Below are positions 7,398-15,694 of a stretch of 64,000 bases of DNA, piece by piece. Origin of the DNA: an uncultured Gammaproteobacteria bacterium (GTDB taxonomy: Bacteria; Pseudomonadota; Gammaproteobacteria; Pseudomonadales; Pseudohongiellaceae); assembly GCA_903837345.1 (NCBI GenBank), contig CAILUG010000060.1, positions 1 to 64,000 of the forward strand, written 5' to 3'. The stretch's first letter is position 1. The number at the start of each line of letters is the position of its first letter. A program made the translations under genes and the position numbers. Under the pieces are notes generated by a model. That model saw only the letters and a list, made by a program, of their open reading frames with translations, had not been told where the DNA came from and did not search any database.

Positions 7398-8432
7398 ATG
7401 TCAAAACCCCTTGCCCGCAAACTGTTTTGTCTGGCCACGCTGCTGATGGCCGGCTTGTGTGCCAATGCCCAATCATTGGCGCCACCGCATGCACCCATTA
7501 TCGAAGGCCAGCCGGTGCCGGTGGTGCCGCATCCGGATCCGCGTTCACTGCTAAAGAGCAAGCTGCCGGCGCTTGCTGCCAACAAGCAACTGGTATTCGA
7601 CTATTGGCGCAATCTGATTCTGGCCGGTCGTGCCGAGGCGGTGGATCAATACCTGGCTCCGACTTTCGTCGAACACAATCCGCTGTTGCCCAGCGGTGCC
7701 AAGGCTGTCAAAGCCAGAGTGGCGGCGATGGCGAAAAAGCCGGCACCAGTACCTGCCACCATTGCCGACCTCGTGACGCTGGTAGCGGAAGGCCCCTATG
7801 TGGTGCTGGCGAGCGTGAGCCATTACCCGGAGCCTGACAAATCGGGCAACACCTACACCTCCACCCGTTTCGACATGTTCCGCATCGATGGTGGCCGTAT
7901 TGCCGAGCATTGGGATTCAGCATTGTTCCGGTCAGGCGAAGCCTTTACTGATTTCGGCGCCAACAAGGCCGTGCCTGTCACCGGCACCAGCGGAATGGCG
8001 CAGCATGCGATGATCGCCAATGATGATGCGTCGTTGTTCGACAACAAACGGCTGGCGTTCGATCTGTGGCGCCACATTCCCGATGCCGGCCGCGAAGAAA
8101 TGGCCGAGCTTTATCTGGACCCCACCTACATCCAGCACAATCCCAATGCTGCCACCGGCCGCGCCGGCTTCCAGGAATATTTCAAGCGCCGGCCCGATGC
8201 GCCCATCCAGATCACACTGAAAGATCCACTGGTGGCACTGGTGGCAGAAGGTGATCTGGTGGTGCAGGTGCTGCAAACCGATCGCCAGCATCCCGACACC
8301 AAACAAAGCTACTCAGTAGCCTGGTTCGACATGTTCCGCATCGGGAATCACCGGGTCATCGAGCACTGGGATACTGCATCCAAGGGCGAACTGCCGGCGG
8401 TGATGCAACAGAATATCCAGCCTGGCCACTAG
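7398..8432 (+). CDS. Secreted protein with two tandem SnoaL-like domains
   Basis: ATG 7398 gives 344 residues with a signal peptide (1-25, GLCANAQ). Two homologous SnoaL/NTF2-like domains follow, about 58-175 and 215-335. They share the signatures LVFDYWRNLILAGR / LAFDLWRHIPDAGR, VEHNPLLPSG / IQHNPNAATG and FDMFRID(N)..R(V)IEHWD in both halves, so an internal duplication is clear. Single-domain relatives are polyketide-cyclase-like or of unknown function. Divergent from the preceding SnoaL operon, so a shared control region between 7346 and 7398 is likely. Confidence 0.75.
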   Translation: MSKPLARKLFCLATLLMAGLCANAQSLAPPHAPIIEGQPVPVVPHPDPRSLLKSKLPALAANKQLVFDYWRNLILAGRAEAVDQYLAPTFVEHNPLLPSGAKAVKARVAAMAKKPAPVPATIADLVTLVAEGPYVVLASVSHYPEPDKSGNTYTSTRFDMFRIDGGRIAEHWDSALFRSGEAFTDFGANKAVPVTGTSGMAQHAMIANDDASLFDNKRLAFDLWRHIPDAGREEMAELYLDPTYIQHNPNAATGRAGFQEYFKRRPDAPIQITLKDPLVALVAEGDLVVQVLQTDRQHPDTKQSYSVAWFDMFRIGNHRVIEHWDTASKGELPAVMQQNIQPGH

Positions 8433-8448
8433 TTAGCGCCACTAGTTA

Positions 8449-8476
8449 GCGCCACGCGTTTGCAAACGCGTGGCGC
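8449..8476. terminator. 28-bp perfect palindromic hairpin between convergent genes
   Basis: GCGCCACGCGTTTG at 8449-8462 is followed immediately by its exact complement to 8476. A 13-base direct repeat (ACTAGTTAGCGCC at 8428 and 8441) abuts it. Its position between two convergent stop codons fits a bidirectional terminator, but no T-run follows on either strand. Confidence 0.5.
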
Positions 8477-8488
8477 TGACGCAGGGAA

Positions 8489-10060
8489 CTATCGTGCAGG
8501 TGCAGCACAGGTGAAATTGGCGGCATCACTGGTGTCACCCTGGCCTTTGTAGCTCGCCGCTTGCGGATAGGCACACACTGGCCGTGTGAAGGCTTTGCCG
8601 GGTACGGCAGGTGCACCGGGCATGCCGGCTGGCAACGGCTGATGGGTGCCAACCAAGGCAGCTGGAGCCTTGCCCTGTTCCACCCATTGTTCCATCGGTG
8701 TCAGCCAATCGATTTGTGATGCCCCTTCGCCACCCGAGCAATGTTCCATGCTGGGGACCAGATAGAAACGCACGTGATCACGTGTCACTTGTTCACCCAG
8801 TTTGGCAAGCACACTCTGGTAGTAGTTCACGGAGTTGCCATAGGGGATCAAGCCGTCGGTGCCGCCATGGTAGGTAATCAGCTTGCCCCCGCGTTTGAAG
8901 AAGGCAGCGAGATCAGGATTCATCGCGACGATGGCACCGGCGTCCTGTGCTTCGGCCTTGTCCACATCGGTATCAGCGTTGAACATGGCTGGTGTCCACC
9001 CGGGATTCTTCATCACCAGCTGACGGAAGAAGCTTGAGCCGATGCTGAACTGTGGCGATGCGTAAGCGGCCCACAACGATTCACTGCCGGCACCGGTGCC
9101 GGGTATGCGAGTGACAGAACCACTGACTACGCCGCGATAAATGCGGTCAGCGGCGGCCACTTCGGCAGCCGTCAAACATTGCGCGGCCTGCCCGTCCTTG
9201 CACTGCAGTGAGGCCGGCTTGAACTTGCACTGCGCCGGCAGACCGATTACGCGATCCTTGACGCCATCGTCAGCATCACAGGCGGCGATGGCGGCTTCTT
9301 TCAGCAACTGCAATTTGTCCATCCCCAAGGCGCCGGGGCCAAGATTGCGCTGGATCACGATGCTCAGCGCCATCAGCGACATCCAGTTGCTGGCAGGAGC
9401 GCCAGCGACAATGGCGTCGTAATCTTCCGGATAACGCTGTGCTTCCTTGAGGCCCTGACGACCGCCGGTGGAACAGCCCAGCCAATACGAACGATCGGGA
9501 GCTTTGCCATAACGTTTGGTGGTGAGAGCCTTTCCTGTCAGCGTGAGTTCATGCACCGCACGATAGGCAAAATCTGTCACTTTCTCGGGATGATCAACTC
9601 CCCACGCAAAATCTCCACCACCACCCTGATGGCCGGTGTCGGTATTGGCCACCGCATAACCACGCAGCAGCGGATCAGTCATCGAGCTGTAGACAATGGA
9701 ACCTGCGGCACCGCCATTGCCGGTTTGCATGAACTTGCCGTTCCAGTTGCTGGCCGGCAGCCATAGTTCAAAGCGGATATCGGAATCGGGCGTGGGTTTG
9801 ATCGAGCCGGCGATACGACAAAATGCCGGTAGCTTTGCATAGTTGCCACCGGGGCCGGGAATGTCAGGCCCTGGGGCCTTGAATGCACCGGCAGCCACCT
9901 CTTCCGCTGCCGTAATCGTGGTGTTGGCTACCGATGATCCCTTCAGTGCCGCGCAATCAAGCGCCTGCGCCTGGGCGCTGCCTGCCGCCAGCATCGCGGT
10001 GGCGAGCGCAACCGCAGTCACCAGTTTCATGACAGGTCTTGTTGACAGGGTATTGCGCAT
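8489..10060 (-). CDS. Secreted tannase/feruloyl-esterase-family hydrolase (canonical)
   Basis: The 523-residue protein has a signal peptide (about 1-32, SAQAQA) and a complete tannase/feruloyl esterase domain: GNGGAAG (115-120), TDTGHQGGGG, nucleophile motif GCSTGGR at 195-201 (Ser197, with the family's adjacent Cys196), the acid loop GGTDGLIPYGNS, and MEHCSGG with the catalytic His next to its partner Cys. This is the classical Cys-Ser/His-Cys arrangement, in contrast to the esterase at 3097. GGAGGG precedes the ATG. Expected reaction: hydrolysis of ester bonds to hydroxycinnamic or gallic acid-like groups outside the cytoplasm. Exact substrate cannot be read. Confidence 0.88.
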   Translation of the reverse strand: MRNTLSTRPVMKLVTAVALATAMLAAGSAQAQALDCAALKGSSVANTTITAAEEVAAGAFKAPGPDIPGPGGNYAKLPAFCRIAGSIKPTPDSDIRFELWLPASNWNGKFMQTGNGGAAGSIVYSSMTDPLLRGYAVANTDTGHQGGGGDFAWGVDHPEKVTDFAYRAVHELTLTGKALTTKRYGKAPDRSYWLGCSTGGRQGLKEAQRYPEDYDAIVAGAPASNWMSLMALSIVIQRNLGPGALGMDKLQLLKEAAIAACDADDGVKDRVIGLPAQCKFKPASLQCKDGQAAQCLTAAEVAAADRIYRGVVSGSVTRIPGTGAGSESLWAAYASPQFSIGSSFFRQLVMKNPGWTPAMFNADTDVDKAEAQDAGAIVAMNPDLAAFFKRGGKLITYHGGTDGLIPYGNSVNYYQSVLAKLGEQVTRDHVRFYLVPSMEHCSGGEGASQIDWLTPMEQWVEQGKAPAALVGTHQPLPAGMPGAPAVPGKAFTRPVCAYPQAASYKGQGDTSDAANFTCAAPAR

Positions 10061-10230
10061 GCTGCCCTCCTCACGATGGTTTTTTCTGCAGACGAGTCAG
10101 TATCGCACACATCAATATTGATCCACACAGCAGCAGGTGGATGCCTCGCTCGATATCATGGCCACCGACGACACCGGCACGCGGGTCAGATAAGCTGTCA
10201 GCCTCCGGATATGCCGCAAAAGGAATTCCT

Positions 10231-11994
10231 GTGTCAGCTACAATCAAGCTCCTTCACGACCCTAGCAAGTATTTGTTCTTTACCGGCAAGGGTGGCGTCG
10301 GCAAGACCTCGGTCTCGACTGCGGTGTCGATTGCATTGGCCGACCTGGGCAGGAAGGTGTTGCTGGTCAGTACGGATGCCGCATCCAACCTGGATGAAAT
10401 GCTGGGTATTGAGCTGCATAACCACCCGGTACCGGTGCCGGGTGTTGCAGGTCTTTTCGTGCTGAATATCGATCCGGATACTGCCGCCCGCGACTATCGC
10501 GCCCGGGTAGTTGATCAAATGGCACCTGATACCAGCGATGCCGACATTGCCAAAGTGCGGGAACAACTATCCGGCGCCTGTACTACCGAGATTGCAACCT
10601 TTGATGAATTCGCCACGCTCTTGTCGAATGGTGCACCTGCTTATGACCATGTGATTTTCGACACGGCACCCACCGGCCACACCCTGAGACTGTTGAGTTT
10701 GCCAAAAGCATGGAGCGGCTTTCTGCAGGGCAACGACCGCGGCGCCTCCTGTCTGGGTCCGCATTCCGGATTGAAAATGCAGGAGCAGCTTTTCAACGAA
10801 GCTTTGGCTGCTCTCAACGACTCTGCACTGACTACAGTAGTGCTGGTAGCAAGACCAGAAAAAGGGGCGCTCGATGAAGCAGCCCGCACTTCTGAAGAGC
10901 TGCGCCAGCTTGGGCTTGGCAACCAGCGCCTGCTCATCAACGCAGTCTTCAAGGCAAGCAACCATCATGACAGTGTTGCGAAAGCCCTTGAAGCACTCGG
11001 CCAGCAAGCAATAAACAACATGCCTTTGCATCTGCGCTTGCTTGCGACCGACCTGGTACCGATGCGCGCAGCTGATTCGGTGGGATTGCCTGCGTTGCGG
11101 GCATTGCTGTCCGCACCAACTTCACAGGCGGCAGATGCCACCCTCGAGCATGCTGTTGATTTTGAATACCACCACTTGTCGGAGCTGGTGGCCGAACTTG
11201 CGAAGAGCGAGCGTGGCCTGATCATGGTCATGGGCAAAGGTGGCGTCGGCAAAACCACCATCGCCGCTGCCATCGCACTTGGCCTGGTACAAAGCGGGAA
11301 GTCTGTGCATCTGAGTACCACCGATCCTGCCGCCCATCTGGACTCGACACTTGCAGGCCAGGTGGCCGGGCTCAGCGTCAGTCGTATTGATCCCAGGGAG
11401 GAAACCAGAAAGTACGTGGACAAGATCGTTGCCGCCCGCTCACCGCAGATGACAGCGGATGAGAAAGCATTGCTGATGGAGGATCTGCGCTCACCCTGCA
11501 CCGAAGAAGTTGCCGTCTTTCACGCATTCTCACATGTGGTCTCGCAAGCGCTGGGCTCATTCGTCGTGCTGGATACGGCACCAACCGGCCATTCGCTGTT
11601 GCTGATGGACGCCACCGGTGCCTATCACCGCCAGATGTTGCATGCATTCGAGGGCAAGGGATCAGGTCGCATCATCACCCCCTTGATGCGACTGCAGGAT
11701 GCCGCCTATACCAGAATCCTGCTGGTGACCTTGCCGGAAACCACACCAGTGTCACAAGCCGCAGCTCTGCAGGATGACCTGCGACGCGCCAAAATCGAGC
11801 CTTTTGCATGGGTAGTCAACAAATCGCTGTTGGCGTCAGGTACGCAGGATCCGTTGTTGCGTGCCCGCCTGCATGGCGAAAGAGTGCAAATGCAACGCGT
11901 TGCCGGACAATCGGCTCATCAAACCTATGTAGTACCCTGGACGCCAGAGCCACCTGTGGGAGTTGCAGCACTCACCGGCCTTTTGCATCAATAG
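10231..11994 (+). CDS. arsA: Arsenical pump-driving ATPase ArsA, tandem two-domain
   Basis: GTG 10231 is preceded by AAAAGGA and gives 587 residues, matching the usual length of about 583. Two homologous halves each have a P-loop (GKGGVGKT at 19-26 and 335-342) and a DTAPTGH signature. The three metalloid-binding Cys are present: C117 (SGACTTEI), C174 (GASCLGP) and C423 (RSPCTEE), aligning with Cys113/172/422 of the plasmid R773 enzyme. ArsA is a cytoplasmic ATPase that energises arsenite or antimonite export through ArsB. No arsR, arsD, arsB or arsC lies nearby, which is unusual. It may work with a distant pump. Confidence 0.92.
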   Translation: MSATIKLLHDPSKYLFFTGKGGVGKTSVSTAVSIALADLGRKVLLVSTDAASNLDEMLGIELHNHPVPVPGVAGLFVLNIDPDTAARDYRARVVDQMAPDTSDADIAKVREQLSGACTTEIATFDEFATLLSNGAPAYDHVIFDTAPTGHTLRLLSLPKAWSGFLQGNDRGASCLGPHSGLKMQEQLFNEALAALNDSALTTVVLVARPEKGALDEAARTSEELRQLGLGNQRLLINAVFKASNHHDSVAKALEALGQQAINNMPLHLRLLATDLVPMRAADSVGLPALRALLSAPTSQAADATLEHAVDFEYHHLSELVAELAKSERGLIMVMGKGGVGKTTIAAAIALGLVQSGKSVHLSTTDPAAHLDSTLAGQVAGLSVSRIDPREETRKYVDKIVAARSPQMTADEKALLMEDLRSPCTEEVAVFHAFSHVVSQALGSFVVLDTAPTGHSLLLMDATGAYHRQMLHAFEGKGSGRIITPLMRLQDAAYTRILLVTLPETTPVSQAAALQDDLRRAKIEPFAWVVNKSLLASGTQDPLLRARLHGERVQMQRVAGQSAHQTYVVPWTPEPPVGVAALTGLLHQ

Positions 11995-12045
11995 GCACGA
12001 AGTCCTGATTTTGTCGACCGGAACAGCGACAAACGGCAGCTGCGC

Positions 12046-13278
12046 CTATCGCGTTACCAGCACCCGCGGTGCGGTTTCACGCAAACCCAATGCCAGCAGA
12101 CCGGACACCAGTGCCAGTCCGAACAGTATCCACAGCGGCGCCTGCAAGCCGACCGCATCGGCGGCATAGCCAGCCAGGAAGGGTGAGAGCACCCCGCCGA
12201 GAATTTCACTCACGCCCATACAGATACCCAGTGCGCTGGCCATCTGCGCGGGCGCAACACTTTCCGAAGGAATCGTCGACATGAACAAGGGATAAACTCC
12301 GGTCACGCCCCAGCCGACAAAGAAAATGGTCGCAAGCCCCCAGGTCGAACCCGTGAAATAAAGCGCGCCCAACGGCAAGATGGTGGCCAACAGCGGCATC
12401 GCAATCATCAGCGGTCGACGGCCGATGCGATCCGACCACGCCGAGATCGCAAACGAAGCGATGGTGGCGGAAATGCCCAGCACTCCCATCAGCCAACCCA
12501 TGGTAGTGGCATCGTAGTTGCGCACTTGTGTCAGATAGAGCGGCATGAACGCCCAGCACACGACCAGATATGACACCAGCAAGATGCCGATGAGCGTGCA
12601 CAGCACGATGTTGCGGTCGGCCAGCACATCACGAAAGGAACTGCCCTTGCCGGATGAACCCGTTGCCATCGTTGCCACCGGACGCCGTGTACGAATCAGC
12701 CACAGCATCAACAGTGCCGTCAGCAGGCCTGGCGCACCGGCCAGAAAGAATGCATGGCGCCAGCCGAACGCAGTCGCGAATGCCACCAGCAGCACCGGTG
12801 CTACAAAGGATCCCATCAGGCTGGAACCAAAGCCCTGCGCTATGCCCATTGCCAGCCCGCGGTGTTGCGGGGCAACTTCAGTGGCAATCAGCGACTGGCT
12901 TACCGGCATGATGCCGCCCTCTGCCGCGCCCATCAGCAAGCGTGCGCCGAGCAGCATCAGGAAAGAGCCGGCGAGTCCCGAGAAAAAGGAACAGAACGAG
13001 AACGCCAGCGTGGCCAGGATCAGCAAACCTTTGCGCGAACCGCTCTTGTCGGCCAGCACACCGATGCCAAGCGCCGACAGTGCCCAGGTGAACGACAATG
13101 CGCCGGCCAGAATTCCCACTTCGGTGTTGTTGAGACCAAGTTCCGGCTGGATGAACGGCATCAAAAAACTGATGGCATTGCGGTCAAACAGTACCAGCCC
13201 GAAATTCAGACTGAGCAAGGCGGTCAGCAGTGACTGATAGCCGGTACTGCGCTCATTGCTGCCAGGGTTCGCTGTCAC
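12046..13278 (-). CDS. Major facilitator superfamily transporter
   Basis: About 410 residues with roughly twelve hydrophobic segments. The loop between helices 2 and 3 reads GVLADKSGSRKGLLI (MFS motif A-like), and the equivalent in the second half is SAWSDRIGRRPLMI. An RLLMGAAEGGIMP segment sits in helix 4, typical of anion:cation symporters and sugar-acid transporters. The GTG start at 13278 lies two bases after the stop of the SnoaL-like gene, so the two are translationally linked. Substrate is not determinable; an aromatic or organic acid is the likeliest. Confidence 0.82.
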   Translation of the reverse strand: MTANPGSNERSTGYQSLLTALLSLNFGLVLFDRNAISFLMPFIQPELGLNNTEVGILAGALSFTWALSALGIGVLADKSGSRKGLLILATLAFSFCSFFSGLAGSFLMLLGARLLMGAAEGGIMPVSQSLIATEVAPQHRGLAMGIAQGFGSSLMGSFVAPVLLVAFATAFGWRHAFFLAGAPGLLTALLMLWLIRTRRPVATMATGSSGKGSSFRDVLADRNIVLCTLIGILLVSYLVVCWAFMPLYLTQVRNYDATTMGWLMGVLGISATIASFAISAWSDRIGRRPLMIAMPLLATILPLGALYFTGSTWGLATIFFVGWGVTGVYPLFMSTIPSESVAPAQMASALGICMGVSEILGGVLSPFLAGYAADAVGLQAPLWILFGLALVSGLLALGLRETAPRVLVTR

Positions 13279-13280
13279 TG

Positions 13281-13739
13281 TCAGCTTTTCCCGAAGCGCG
13301 ACAGCACTGCACCGGCCCAACCCATGATGGCCTTGGACTGGATCAGCCACACCCCATCCACTTTGGCCACTACATCGCGGACATGGCCGCACCAGTGCAG
13401 ATGCGGCGGCTCTGGTGGATGGTTGATGGTCGCCCAGGCGTAGGAGCGGGCCACCCAATGGTCCTTCCGCCCGTGCGGATCAGGATCGAACACAAACTGT
13501 GACATCTGGTGCTGGTGGCCTGGGAACTCCGGGCGCTCATGAAACTTCAGCACCAGTTTGCGGATTTCCGCGCGCCCCTTGCGCACTTCCAGTCCGCGAT
13601 CACGCGTCTCTTCAGTCGCCTCGGCATCTTCGGTAAACAGTGCGACATAACCATCAGTATCGCCGGTGTCGAGCGCCCAACAATAGCGGGCATAGAGTTC
13701 GTAGATCGCCAGGCGATCGGCTTCGCTTAAATGTGACAT
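13281..13739 (-). CDS. SnoaL/NTF2-like protein
   Basis: ATG 13739 follows GAGGGG and yields 152 residues without a signal peptide, hence cytoplasmic. The sequence starts MSHLSEADRLAIYELYARYCWALDTGDTDGYVALFTEDA, the standard opening of SnoaL_4 and ring-hydroxylating dioxygenase small-subunit-like folds, and continues with GRAEIRKLV and VDGVWLIQSKAI. Members are isomerases, cyclases or of unknown function. It forms a two-gene unit with the MFS transporter, suggesting transport and processing of one compound. Confidence 0.75.
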   Translation of the reverse strand: MSHLSEADRLAIYELYARYCWALDTGDTDGYVALFTEDAEATEETRDRGLEVRKGRAEIRKLVLKFHERPEFPGHQHQMSQFVFDPDPHGRKDHWVARSYAWATINHPPEPPHLHWCGHVRDVVAKVDGVWLIQSKAIMGWAGAVLSRFGKS

Positions 13740-13865
13740 TTTACCCCTCAATGTATGAGTTTCCCGGCAGCCTAAATCGCAATTGGGGCCAACACAAGTC
13801 AGTTTGGCAGGCTTGTTGCAGCCAAGGGCTGAACGCAAGACCCGGAACTCTAGTACCATCACCGC

Positions 13866-15044
13866 ATGAGTCTACGTTCCACAATCAATTGGCTGATAAC
13901 GCTGGTGATGCTGCTGTTCATCATCTCGCTGGCCGCGCTTGAGATCGAGTCTTCACGACTGTCGATCGCGGCAGAGATGGAGGCCGCCACCCGTGTGACT
14001 GTGCAGATGCTGGCCAACCTGGTCAGCAATGACCAGGCCCGCAATGGCGATGGCACCACAGCCGGCCTGGTGTCCTACCTCGAACATACCGGCCGTATCC
14101 GTGCCCACGATATCGAGGTTGACAGCAACGACGGCAAATCCCTTTATCGTTCACCGCCTTCCCCCTACAAAGCCGGCCGTTCGGCACCACAGTGGTTTAC
14201 CGTGCTGGTGGCTCCCACGGTGGCGACTACCACTTTGACTGTGGGCAATGGCAAGGTAAACATCCGGCCGGATTACTCGCGCATGGTGCTGGATGCATGG
14301 GACGATCTGCTGCATGTGTTCTGGTTGTCGCTGGTACTGTTTACGCTGGTGAACCTGCTGGTATTCTGGTTTGCAGGTCGTGCGCTCAGGGACAATCGCA
14401 GCTGGATGCAGCTGATCCAGCGTCACATTGAAGACGAACGTCGCAATCTCGCACTCGAATTGCACGACGAAGTCGGCCAATCGCTGACTGCTGTAAAAAC
14501 CATTGCCACCACGCTGGCAAATCGTACCCGCGACAAACAACCCGAACTGCATGCCGCTGCCCAGATGATCGTGGACGTCTCGGCCAGAATGTATGATTCC
14601 ATGCATGGCATGGTCAGGCAGCTGCGCCCGCTGGTACTCGACCAGCTGGGACTGCAGGCAGCATTGCAGGAGTTGATCGACGCGCAGCAGAACCATCATC
14701 CTGAAATCCGGTTTACGCTGGCAATCAACGGTGATCCTGGCAAGGCCAATGCCGAAGTCGCCATTGCCGCTTACCGCATGGTGCAGGAATGCCTGACCAA
14801 TATCGCACGCCATGCTGCTGCCACCAAAGCCAATGTCAGCATCGAGGCCAAAGACCATCTCACCATTACGGTAGAGGACAACGGCCGTGGTTTGCGGGCT
14901 GATCCCAACGATCGCAGTGAACGTTTTGGCCTGATCGGCATGCGTGAACGTACGGAAGCCCTGGGCGGCAGTTTTCAATGGCATGGTGAAAACGGCGTCA
15001 AGGTGGTGGTAAGCCTGCCACTGCAGGCAACAGAGAACAGCTGA
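13866..15044 (+). CDS. Membrane sensor histidine kinase, HisKA_3/NarL-UhpB class
   Basis: 392 residues: helix 1 (about 7-25), a periplasmic domain (about 26-148), helix 2 (about 150-172), a HisKA_3 dimerisation domain with phosphoacceptor His200 in ERRNLALELHDEVGQSL, and a HATPase_c domain with N-box (YRMVQECLTNIARHA) and G-boxes (VEDNGRGL, FGLIGMRERTEALGG). Such kinases phosphorylate NarL-family regulators. Its gene overlaps the regulator gene by one base (TGATG). The periplasmic domain does not match a sensor fold I recognise, so the stimulus is unknown. Confidence 0.88.
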   Translation: MSLRSTINWLITLVMLLFIISLAALEIESSRLSIAAEMEAATRVTVQMLANLVSNDQARNGDGTTAGLVSYLEHTGRIRAHDIEVDSNDGKSLYRSPPSPYKAGRSAPQWFTVLVAPTVATTTLTVGNGKVNIRPDYSRMVLDAWDDLLHVFWLSLVLFTLVNLLVFWFAGRALRDNRSWMQLIQRHIEDERRNLALELHDEVGQSLTAVKTIATTLANRTRDKQPELHAAAQMIVDVSARMYDSMHGMVRQLRPLVLDQLGLQAALQELIDAQQNHHPEIRFTLAINGDPGKANAEVAIAAYRMVQECLTNIARHAAATKANVSIEAKDHLTITVEDNGRGLRADPNDRSERFGLIGMRERTEALGGSFQWHGENGVKVVVSLPLQATENS

Positions 15045-15682
15045 TGTCAACGATCACGGTCATGCTGGTCGACGATCATGCGGTGGTCCGCATGGGTTTC
15101 AAATTGCTGTTGCAGGAAGCAGTCGACATCGAAGTAGTCGCTGAAGCTGCCACGGGTGAAGAAGCACTCAAGCGCTATGCCGAACTCAAACCCGATGTGG
15201 TGGTGATGGATATCTCGATGCCGGGCATGGGCGGCATGGAAGCTGTCACCCGGCTGGTGGCCAGGGATCCTCAAGTGAAAGTGCTGATACTGTCCGCCCA
15301 TGAAGACAGCATCCATCCGCCGCGCTTGCTGAAAGCAGGTGCTGTCGGCTATTTGTCGAAACGCAGTGCGCCGGAGGAATTGATTCACGCCATCCAGCAG
15401 GTGGCAGCCGGCAAGATATTCCTCGACGCCACGCTGGCGCAAGCCATGGCAGTGGATGCACTGACAGGCCTGCAAAACCCGGTGGAAATCCTGTCAGACC
15501 GTGAATTCGAAATTTTCATGATGCTGGCCAAGGGCCACTCGGTGGCGCGCATCGCCACCACCTTGTTTTTGAGTCCGCGCACGGTGGGCACGCATCTTTA
15601 CAACATAAAGCAGAAACTCAAGGCAGCCAATTCGGCAGAACTTACCCTGATTGCGCTGCACAATGGCTTGCTGAACCACTAG
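15044..15682 (+). CDS. NarL/FixJ-family response regulator
   Basis: 212 residues with a receiver domain (D10-D11 acidic pair, phosphoacceptor D56 in VVVMDISMPGMGG, K106 in LSKRSAP) and a C-terminal LuxR-type helix-turn-helix (LSDREFEIFMMLAKGHSVARIATTLFLSPRTVGTH, from about 150). It is cognate to the kinase that overlaps it. Members bind DNA as dimers when phosphorylated. The target genes are unknown; the adjacent lapGD operon is convergent and not obviously its target. Confidence 0.9.
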   Translation: MSTITVMLVDDHAVVRMGFKLLLQEAVDIEVVAEAATGEEALKRYAELKPDVVVMDISMPGMGGMEAVTRLVARDPQVKVLILSAHEDSIHPPRLLKAGAVGYLSKRSAPEELIHAIQQVAAGKIFLDATLAQAMAVDALTGLQNPVEILSDREFEIFMMLAKGHSVARIATTLFLSPRTVGTHLYNIKQKLKAANSAELTLIALHNGLLNH

Positions 15683-15694
15683 GAATTCCGGCAA

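Noticed and set aside
13740-13865. Extension of the SnoaL-like protein to an upstream start at 13862
   Set aside because: The ATG at 13739 has a GAGGGG ribosome-binding site and begins exactly at the domain; the longer N-terminus is unlike the family.
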